Source of the DNA: a virus
Length of the DNA stretch: 64,000 nucleotides
Direction: 5' to 3' (one strand)
IMG/VR virus record: IMGVR_UViG_3300027706_000007
Span: 1 to 64,000 of that record
Made by a program: the position numbers and the translations under genes. The stretch's first letter is position 1. Each line of letters begins with the position of its first letter. Positions 24,179-30,729 of this stretch are shown here, piece after piece. The notes beneath the pieces were generated by a model that made no database searches, had not been told where the DNA came from, and saw nothing but the letters and a program-made list of their open reading frames with translations.

Positions 24179-24982
24179 TCACTCATGTACATATACTTGT
24201 TGCGCGGCAGGATGGAATGAGATTGTTACAGTACCAACTTTCTTTGCAGGCAATAGTCGTTTTTCTGGATATGTATCCGTGCCTTCCATATAAGATTCTA
24301 AAAATGAACCGGCTGATACAAATATTTTCGGAACTTTGAGTAATTTTCCGCGTGAATCTATAGTTAACACGGGGCGTTTTTCCGCAATCACGTTATGAGT
24401 ATGCCCTGTGATATATATGTCTGCTTCAAATCCTGTCATCAATTCTTCAAGTTTATTTAAATTTCCACCCACTTTAGTTCCACCATAATAACTGTGCCCA
24501 CTAAAGATTCTAGTTTGTGCCATAATTTTTTTGTTATAACGAAAACGTAAAAGTGTAAATGCAGAAAATCCTAGATATGGGAGACCTAAATCGCGCGCCA
24601 ACTCTAGAACATATCTGTGTCCCGTCTTATCCGCTAGTGCCCAATCGTGATTACCTTCATGTAGTCCGAGTCCTCTGGTTTTTATACGCTCAAAATATTC
24701 TCGAACTTTATTATACTGTTCGTCAGGAGTTAAAAATTCGCGTGAAACTTCCATGTATGAAAATCTCTTATCAGTTTGCAATCCAGATTGTGCAATAATC
24801 GCGTCCGCGAAATCACCCAATCCTATCCAATAGCGCGTGGGGTCGGTCTCTATCGCGCGTAACCGTTCTTCAAATTTAGCTTTCGCAAAATTAACCTGCC
24901 CCACATGGATATCGGAGAGGGGTTCCAAGTTAATTATATCATCCTTTTTTTGTAGTTCTATTTCGTAAATTTGGGTATGCAA
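24179..24982 (-). CDS. Calcineurin-like metallophosphoesterase
   Basis: The product is 267 aa from a TTG at 24982; a minus-strand TATA-like TATATTATAG lies about 30 nt before. The five motifs are in order: LSDIHVG, GLGDFAD, EGNHDW, FSGHSYY and ITGHTHN. These bind the two metals of the phosphoesterase fold. The same family appears in many archaeal viruses; substrates range from nucleic acid ends to cyclic nucleotides, so the target here is open. A second member is encoded at 45769-46479. Confidence 0.8.
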   Translation of the reverse strand: MHTQIYEIELQKKDDIINLEPLSDIHVGQVNFAKAKFEERLRAIETDPTRYWIGLGDFADAIIAQSGLQTDKRFSYMEVSREFLTPDEQYNKVREYFERIKTRGLGLHEGNHDWALADKTGHRYVLELARDLGLPYLGFSAFTLLRFRYNKKIMAQTRIFSGHSYYGGTKVGGNLNKLEELMTGFEADIYITGHTHNVIAEKRPVLTIDSRGKLLKVPKIFVSAGSFLESYMEGTDTYPEKRLLPAKKVGTVTISFHPAAQQVYVHE

Positions 24983-25021
24983 GTGCGACAGCAGCCTTAG
25001 AAATGAGCTATAATATAAGAG

Positions 25022-25651
25022 TTATGCGTGTTTTGGAGTATCAAACGCGCGGATGTCAACATCATGCGTTTTTAAGTATGCAATAAGTTCGGGAAAAGAA
25101 GCATTAACAGGTATGGGGGCCACTCGGAGTAATTCTTTAACGGAAATAAATAAATTTGGAGCTACCATGTAAGTAGGATAAATCACGCCTTTTACATATT
25201 TTTCAAACATGTTAGGTTTGTTTTGCGAGCAATTTTTTAATTTATGCGACCAGCGATTGACCTCTGCGTATATATTATTACTCGTATAATTATATATTAT
25301 ATTATTATATAATAGTATATTATACTTACTATATAATATATCGCGTATACTATTACTAGTGTAACTATCTACGAGTATTAATATATGCGAATAGTCGAGT
25401 CCGTTTGCAATCCCCGTAACTAAATTTAGCGCTTTAACAATTTTGTTATCCGTGAGAAAGAAAAGCGACGTACGCTCAAAAGAATTCGAATAAAATAACT
25501 GAGTCCAAAAAGTTTTATAGTCGTTGGAAGTTACTACAATTTTATCTATGTCCTTATCTAACATAAGTGAACGTTTAATAAAAGGTTCTCCATTGACGGT
25601 TAATAGTTCAGAGGGTATAGCAGCTATAAGAAATGCTATAAGCAGTTTCAA
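25022..25651 (-). CDS. Unknown protein, possible clamp-loader delta-like fold
   Basis: The product is 209 aa from a TTG at 25651. The start (IAFLIAAIPSELLTVNGEPF) is followed by SLFFLTDNKIVKALNLV, then SHILILVDSYTSNSIRDILY. The order (NGEPF, a labelled strand, then a 'vdS' strand) loosely recalls DNA polymerase III delta/HolA proteins, but no motif is decisive. A tract of TA dinucleotides (25262-25350) encodes a Tyr/Asn/Ile-rich patch (YNNIIYNYTSNN). The N-terminus could also be read as a signal sequence. Confidence 0.4.
   Translation of the reverse strand: MKLLIAFLIAAIPSELLTVNGEPFIKRSLMLDKDIDKIVVTSNDYKTFWTQLFYSNSFERTSLFFLTDNKIVKALNLVTGIANGLDYSHILILVDSYTSNSIRDILYSKYNILLYNNIIYNYTSNNIYAEVNRWSHKLKNCSQNKPNMFEKYVKGVIYPTYMVAPNLFISVKELLRVAPIPVNASFPELIAYLKTHDVDIRAFDTPKHA
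25262..25350. repeat. Low-complexity TA-rich tract
   Basis: Within the 25022-25651 gene a run of ATAT/TATA words, nearly free of G and C, extends for about 90 bp. It could fold into small hairpins or melt easily. It is in frame and encodes Tyr, Ile and Asn, so selection at the DNA level is possible but not shown. Confidence 0.5.
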
Positions 25652-25731
25652 TATGCAGCTACGCGTACAATTTCACTTTAAAAAGGTATCGTAAAAAACT
25701 TTAAATATATAAATTATATTTTGAATAAATA

Positions 25732-27597
25732 ATGGCAACGGATACCGAGGAAAAGCAAAAGCGCTCATTTTTCGGAAATATTTCACGTTTATTTTCGAGC
25801 GCTCCTAAAAGCGAGACCACTCCTAGCACATTTACTGCGAGCTATAAACCACCAACGTGGTCACAATATGAACAGGCTGACCGAGGTGAAGCGTGGTGGA
25901 GACAATATGCATGGGAAGAATATGCTACAAAAACTCTCCCGGGTTTAGGTCTCGGATTCACAGTTTATCCATATATAGCTATTTGGGAAAAGATTTGGGG
26001 AGCCGTACCAACAGAAGATTACGGTAAATATAAGCAGCTATTTGTGCAAGACCCTCTAGTTGGCCAGACTATAATTTTACATTCGATTATGACACTGGGA
26101 CAGGGTTTTGATATTGAATATCCGCTCGACATGGTTAAACGGGATGTTGAAGCATTTTTCCATAGACACGACATTTTCAACTTGCTTAAAATCGTCGTTT
26201 CAAATCAGCTTCTATTCGGGAATGCGTATGTTGAAGTAGTTAGAACGTGGGTATGTCCCGAGACTGGCCATGACTTAGAAGCGCTGCGCGTAAGTTGGGA
26301 AATGGATTATAGTCCGGAAACTGGGAAAGGTGGCTATTGGTGGACTGACCGAATGGATGTCGCATATAAACACAATCTTTTGTATCCTAGTCACAAATTA
26401 GTAAATCCATATGGAGAAATTTTGCGTCTTCGGCCGCTTGACCCGAGCTATATGAGAGTGCGAAGAGATGCCTATGGGACAATTCTCGGTTATATACAGT
26501 ATTACGTCTTTCCTCTCGTAACTTTTCTAGCAGATGAGGTACTACATTTCCGCTGGTGGCCTTCATCGTGGACATATGAGAGCGTTTATGGAACATCAAT
26601 GCTAAGGCCAATTCTATTTTACGAAGAAGCAATTCGAAGTTTCGAAACTCAGATGGTGCAGGTTACAAATGTCTATCTAAAACCTTATTTCCTCGTTCAT
26701 GTTGGTGGCCCAAAAAATCAAGAAGCCACCGTTGAACAGTTCAATGCAATCAAACGCGCTTTTGAGAGTCAGCCGCCCGGCAGTAATATCTTCGTTCGTT
26801 CGGGCGCATTAATCGATGTAAAACCACTTGAAGCTCCAATTCAGCATTTGCCCGCGATAGAATTTTGGCTCAAATGGGCGCACAATATGCGATATTACGC
26901 GTTGATGGTTCCAAAAGCCCTCGTTGACCCGCAGGGTCTTAATCGTGCAACCGCGAGAACACTTGAGAATGCTTATTTCACATTTATATCAAATATTCGT
27001 TCATCTCTTAGCGCGCAACTAGAAAATCCGGAAGGCGGACTAATGGTGTTAATATTAAAATCTTTGTATGGGGAACTCGCAGACGAATTAATTAAGCAAT
27101 TTGGCGTTCCACGCATAATTTGGAAAGCATTACATCAAGAGAACATTCAAGATAAAATTGCGAATATTTCAGTTCTGTATGAAAAAGGTTTAGTTACATT
27201 TAATGAAGCGCGCGAATATCTCGGATGGAGACAACTTTCTCGTAGCGAGATACGCGAACTAACGGAAATGAGACTCGGAATGAGTGGTGGAGGCCCCGTT
27301 AGAAAGACTCCCAGCATGGCAGGGGGTTCTCTCGAAGGCCTAATTGAAACTGGCGCTCCTGAGATGGAACTTTCTTCACAAGAAGTCGAAGGAACTTCAC
27401 CACCAGCACCAGCAAAAGGAAAAATGGAAGCATTTAATTCGATAGAAGGCACATTTAATGCGATGCGGAACTATGACGTAGATTTATATATCGCTCACCT
27501 TTTAGACCAGATACAAAAAGAGATGGCAAAAGGTAATGTAGAGACAGCCAAATATCTACAAAATATAGTCGATGAAGAACTCGAAGATGAAGAATAA
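25732..27597 (+). CDS. Portal protein
   Basis: The product is 621 aa. Portal features are seen in order: a DPLVGQTIILHSIMTLGQ start of the clip/wing region, then LLFGNAYVEVVRTW, LRPLDPSYMRVRRDAYGTI, ADEVLHFRWWPSSWTYESVY, a long helix with IRSFETQMVQVTNVYLKPYF, then a domain with VDPQGLNRATARTLENAY and WKALHQENIQDKIAN. The C-terminal 100 residues are disordered, then helical. It forms the ring through which the terminase pumps DNA. A TTTAAATATATAA box precedes the ATG. No recognisable protease or capsid gene follows it. Confidence 0.88.
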   Translation: MATDTEEKQKRSFFGNISRLFSSAPKSETTPSTFTASYKPPTWSQYEQADRGEAWWRQYAWEEYATKTLPGLGLGFTVYPYIAIWEKIWGAVPTEDYGKYKQLFVQDPLVGQTIILHSIMTLGQGFDIEYPLDMVKRDVEAFFHRHDIFNLLKIVVSNQLLFGNAYVEVVRTWVCPETGHDLEALRVSWEMDYSPETGKGGYWWTDRMDVAYKHNLLYPSHKLVNPYGEILRLRPLDPSYMRVRRDAYGTILGYIQYYVFPLVTFLADEVLHFRWWPSSWTYESVYGTSMLRPILFYEEAIRSFETQMVQVTNVYLKPYFLVHVGGPKNQEATVEQFNAIKRAFESQPPGSNIFVRSGALIDVKPLEAPIQHLPAIEFWLKWAHNMRYYALMVPKALVDPQGLNRATARTLENAYFTFISNIRSSLSAQLENPEGGLMVLILKSLYGELADELIKQFGVPRIIWKALHQENIQDKIANISVLYEKGLVTFNEAREYLGWRQLSRSEIRELTEMRLGMSGGGPVRKTPSMAGGSLEGLIETGAPEMELSSQEVEGTSPPAPAKGKMEAFNSIEGTFNAMRNYDVDLYIAHLLDQIQKEMAKGNVETAKYLQNIVDEELEDEE

Positions 27598-27642
27598 AAT
27601 TTTACATAAACATTTATGTACCGCACGCACGGCTGATTGCCT

Positions 27643-28440
27643 ATGTCCGACAATGACAAAGATTTCCTGAAAACGTTTCTAAATGAGCGAATGAATTATT
27701 ATGCAAATAAAAAAGCCCCTACCACAATTTCTGACATAACAGAAATTGGGCAAACTATGACTGATGTTGAGGCTCAGGTTTTGGCACTCCAATATTATTA
27801 CGTATACTGGGGTTGTCCATATTCCACTGCGGGCCTGCATGTGGATGGCCCTGTGAAGACCATATGCAATTGTAAAAAGTGTAACGGGCGCGAAGTTATA
27901 GCACAACAAGAGCGACGTTTTTCACTTTTAGCTAGCACAGGTACAGATAATACCGTGCTTTTGATACGCGTTCCAGCTTTCTTATCGACGTTCCCCTATT
28001 CGCCGACCGAAGTTCGAGACGAATTCGAAAAACAGTTCTTAGGAAAGATTGTGGTTTTTTCTGGAAAATTTGATGGAATGCGTGAAATAACTATCCAAGC
28101 CACGCCAAAGTCACCGTCTATGCGAGTAAATGCTATGGAAATTAGTGTGAGCAAATTAAAGATTAAAGATGTTAATCCAGCAAAGTCTGTTACTTCGACC
28201 GGTGATAGTAGCTCCTACCCCTCGAAGTCATTTTTGGATGACCCTGCAGCCCAAGCAACAATAGCAACACTGAAAACTTGGATTAAATTTATTGCTCCTG
28301 ATTATACAGTTGCTGAAAGCGTTTTGCGCGAATATGTCACAAATAGACTTCATCTAGCTTTTGAAATGGTACAACCGATGTTTGAAGTTAAAGAAGTTGA
28401 TGGAATAAAGAAATATAAATTTAAATCAGAATATTTCTAG
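27643..28440 (+). CDS. Possible OB-fold nucleic-acid-binding protein with zinc motif
   Basis: The product is 265 aa from the ATG at 27643; a TTG two codons upstream is less likely. The middle contains a four-Cys cluster (YWGCPYSTAGL and ICNCKKCNG). A strand-rich domain follows with FSLLASTGTDNTVLLIRVPA and GKIVVFSGKFDGMREITIQ. The arrangement suits an OB fold like an SSB or RPA subunit. The C-terminal 80 residues are helical. A position between the portal and repair genes fits a ssDNA-binding role but does not prove it. Confidence 0.4.
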   Translation: MSDNDKDFLKTFLNERMNYYANKKAPTTISDITEIGQTMTDVEAQVLALQYYYVYWGCPYSTAGLHVDGPVKTICNCKKCNGREVIAQQERRFSLLASTGTDNTVLLIRVPAFLSTFPYSPTEVRDEFEKQFLGKIVVFSGKFDGMREITIQATPKSPSMRVNAMEISVSKLKIKDVNPAKSVTSTGDSSSYPSKSFLDDPAAQATIATLKTWIKFIAPDYTVAESVLREYVTNRLHLAFEMVQPMFEVKEVDGIKKYKFKSEYF

Positions 28441-28580
28441 TGAGATTGTCTACATATATTCTTTCGCTCTATCCACGTTTTCCAATCTGCGCGCGCTTTT
28501 GCTAGGTGACACGCGCCACAAAGTTTGCGCGTTCGTTTACTGTTGAACGCACAACCACACCAAACGCACGTAAGTTTCAT
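28437..28580 (-). CDS. Small treble-clef zinc protein translationally coupled to the acetyltransferase
   Basis: A 47-aa product from ATG at 28580; its start overlaps the stop of the acetyltransferase gene as ATGA. Zinc ligands are MKLTCVWCGCAFN and LCGACHLAKAR. The rest is basic. Its stop shares bases with the convergent stop of the 27643 gene. The coupling supports a real gene despite its size. Confidence 0.6.
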   Translation of the reverse strand: MKLTCVWCGCAFNSKRTRKLCGACHLAKARADWKTWIERKNICRQSH

Positions 28581-29050
28581 AGCGCGCGAGTAAATAGATA
28601 CGCACTTTCGCCATCAGGATAGTATGCCGGAATAAGAATTTCAAGTTGCCAGCTAGCCTTACGATACACACGTTGTGCATTCTCATTAGATACGCGAACA
28701 TGTAGATAGGCTAATTTAAGATGAGCATTTTTCGCGGCAGATAAGAACGCATGAATTAAATTTGTCGCGATTCCTAATTTCCTATATCTCGTTTCAACTG
28801 CTATTGACGCGAGCAGTGCAGCTTCAAAATTTGCGTTTAGATAATTAAATTGCTGTTTAATCCCGAGTAAATAACCTAATACTTTATTACTTTTTTTATC
28901 TACCGCAACAAAACTTAGATGTGGAGGTTTGGTAAGCCAAACTTGCCAAAACTCGCGAGGATAGTGTTCGGGCATAGATTTTTCATTAATTTTAATCATA
29001 TCATCTAAATGGTTTAAAGTTGCTGGTATTATTATATACAAAACTTGCAC
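28577..29050 (-). CDS. GNAT acetyltransferase of the Ard1/RimI type
   Basis: The product is 157 aa from a GTG at 29050. The acetyl-CoA-binding motif A is ASIAVETRYRKLGIATNLIH, with the R/Q-x-x-G-x-G/A signature. It is followed by YLHVRVSNENAQRVYRK. The C-terminal IPAYYPDGESAYLF resembles the YYADGEDAY segment of archaeal N-terminal protein acetyltransferases. It may acetylate nascent proteins or host targets. The start is set by divergent promoters at 29053-29077. The zinc-protein gene follows with an ATGA overlap. Confidence 0.75.
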   Translation of the reverse strand: MQVLYIIIPATLNHLDDMIKINEKSMPEHYPREFWQVWLTKPPHLSFVAVDKKSNKVLGYLLGIKQQFNYLNANFEAALLASIAVETRYRKLGIATNLIHAFLSAAKNAHLKLAYLHVRVSNENAQRVYRKASWQLEILIPAYYPDGESAYLFTRAL

Positions 29051-29052
29051 AA

Positions 29053-29077
29053 CATTTAAAAAGTGGGATATTTAAAG
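29053..29077. promoter_or_regulatory. Crossed divergent promoters of acetyltransferase and XPF-like genes
   Basis: CATTTAAAAAG (29053-29063) is placed about 31 nt before the rightward TTG at 29089. GATATTTAAAG (29068-29077), read leftward, is about 22 nt before the GTG at 29050. As at 23104-23131, the boxes cross, so one polymerase would block the other. Confidence 0.5.
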
Positions 29078-29088
29078 TTTTTCTAATT

Positions 29089-29721
29089 TTGATTATCGCA
29101 AATAAAAACGAACCCGAAAATTATAAAAGTTTGGCTGCGCAATTAGCAAATCCGGATGAAATAAAGATAGATTTCCTAATCGTGGGTGAAAGTAAAAAAT
29201 ATGCGATAGAGCGTAAAACTTTAGCCGATTTAATTGCAAGTCACCGTGACGGGAGAATATGGGAACAGTGCAGTTATTTAAGTGAGTTGCGCGAACAGGA
29301 TTATAAACCAATTATAATTATTGAAGAAATTGACCGCTGGAAAATTTTCAAATTCCAGCATGTAACACTCGCACAATTAGATGGTATATATATTGGAATC
29401 GCATCTTTCGGAATTCCTACTATTCGCGTTAATTCGGTTTCTGAATTTATTATGGTAATTAAAAAATTAGATGAAAAAGCAGGTAAAGAAACAAAATATG
29501 TCGCGCCAATATTTAAAGCTAAAAACAGAACCCCATATGAGATACGTGTAGATATGTTACGCCAATTAGAAGGAATTGGCCAAGTTACCGCGGAAAAAAT
29601 TTGGGAATACTGCAAAACATGGGAAAATCTTATAGAATGTATTATAGAAGAGGACGGTCAATTGATGGAAATTGTGGGGGCTAAACGTTTTAATCATTTG
29701 CGCGAAATTTTTGTTAGCTAA
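29089..29721 (+). CDS. XPF/ERCC4-type structure-specific nuclease with HhH domain
   Basis: About 210 aa from the TTG at 29089, chosen because the promoter lies inside the upstream part of the open frame. The ERCC4 nuclease core shows KIDFLIVGESKKYAIERKT, then DLIASHRDGRIWEQ and IIIIEEID, giving the D..ERKxxxD catalytic pattern. A tandem helix-hairpin-helix follows (LRQLEGIGQVTAEKIWEY and LMEIVGAKRFNHLREIF). Archaeal XPF/Hef-type enzymes cut branched DNA; in a virus it may resolve forks or packaging concatemers. Confidence 0.85.
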   Translation: MIIANKNEPENYKSLAAQLANPDEIKIDFLIVGESKKYAIERKTLADLIASHRDGRIWEQCSYLSELREQDYKPIIIIEEIDRWKIFKFQHVTLAQLDGIYIGIASFGIPTIRVNSVSEFIMVIKKLDEKAGKETKYVAPIFKAKNRTPYEIRVDMLRQLEGIGQVTAEKIWEYCKTWENLIECIIEEDGQLMEIVGAKRFNHLREIFVS

Positions 29722-29767
29722 ATTTAACATAACGTTTATATAAAAAGCAAAATTAGCGGAGAGTACA

Positions 29768-30352
29768 ATGAACTTCTCAACATCTGCAACAAAAAGTGCG
29801 AGCCTCGTGACATTCTTCGTAATCGTAGGCTTCGTTCTGATACAGTTCGGCACGCTGAATTTCGCTTCACATCCAACTTTGAACGCCACTCTCATGGTAC
29901 TGAGTGTAATTGGCGTTGTAATATTGTTCCAATTCGACCATAATGTACCGGGTCTGTCTGCGCAAGAACAGACATATTTAGTCATGGTCTCAACCCTTCT
30001 CATCGTCGTTGGAAATATAACTCTCCCAATGAATGTACCATGGTACTACCCTGTAGCGCTCCAAATACTCGGTGTCATTGGTTTCGGCCTAAAGGAAGCA
30101 CTCGGCGAACTACCGCCACCAACTACTTCCACAGACGGTCTAGAAAGTGTTAAGCGATTTCTCCGACAATCCGACGTTGCTCTGGTAACATTTCTTGGTG
30201 GCGTAGTAACACTAGTAGTTCTAGTTATGCGGCTGTTCGGAACAGTGGTACCATCTCTGAGCTTATCTATAGCATTTCCTGCATTGGCAACGACAGTTGT
30301 ATGGCTTATAATCAGTGCCGTTGTAGCATTTTATGCAGCAATTTCAAAGTAA
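29768..30352 (+). CDS. Polytopic membrane protein, probably highly expressed
   Basis: The product is 194 aa with about five hydrophobic segments (near residues 12-30, 42-56, 70-84, 92-107, 138-156 and 168-190, some weak). Codon choice looks cleaner (more C-ending codons) than in most neighbours, as for an abundant product. A GTTTATATAAA box precedes the ATG and a T-rich terminator follows. No family recognised. A virion membrane or holin role is possible. Confidence 0.5.
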   Translation: MNFSTSATKSASLVTFFVIVGFVLIQFGTLNFASHPTLNATLMVLSVIGVVILFQFDHNVPGLSAQEQTYLVMVSTLLIVVGNITLPMNVPWYYPVALQILGVIGFGLKEALGELPPPTTSTDGLESVKRFLRQSDVALVTFLGGVVTLVVLVMRLFGTVVPSLSLSIAFPALATTVVWLIISAVVAFYAAISK

Positions 30353-30382
30353 GAAACACAATAATAAAATATTCACCAAATG

Positions 30383-30395
30383 TTTTTTATTTTTT
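30383..30395 (+). terminator. Oligo-T terminator after the membrane-protein gene
   Basis: TTTTTTATTTTTT occurs about 30 nt after the stop at 30352. Archaeal terminators are commonly such T-rich tracts without a hairpin. Confidence 0.55.
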
Positions 30396-30463
30396 AAAAG
30401 CTTTACTGTAAAGTTTAATAGAGAAAAGGTTTAAATATAACAAAATAAAAAATAAAAATTGAT

Positions 30464-30682
30464 ATGTCGTCTGTAAGTCTTTCGATTATATCGTATGCGC
30501 CAATACCCGGAGTTAGGATATTTTACTGGGCGAATCACACTGGTTCGCTTGGTGTACTTTCTACCGGCACGGTTACTGAAAACTGGGCCAACTCCAACAC
30601 GCCAACCTATACCGAATCCCATAGCGGTACTGTAACAGCGTTTGGGTCGGGTGGGTCAGGGCAGGTTCTCTGGACATCCTAA
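30464..30682 (+). CDS. Small Ser/Gly/Thr-rich beta protein, possibly structural
   Basis: The product is 72 aa, strand-rich, with PIPGVRIFYWANHTGSLGV and a Gly/Ser-rich end (FGSGGSGQVLWTS). No basic or catalytic patch. A GGTTTAAATATAAC box precedes the ATG by about 32 nt. It may be a minor virion component. Confidence 0.45.
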   Translation: MSSVSLSIISYAPIPGVRIFYWANHTGSLGVLSTGTVTENWANSNTPTYTESHSGTVTAFGSGGSGQVLWTS

Positions 30683-30729
30683 GCGCTACAAAATATTTAA
30701 ATAAAACGTTTTTATATTTCCTTTTACGT

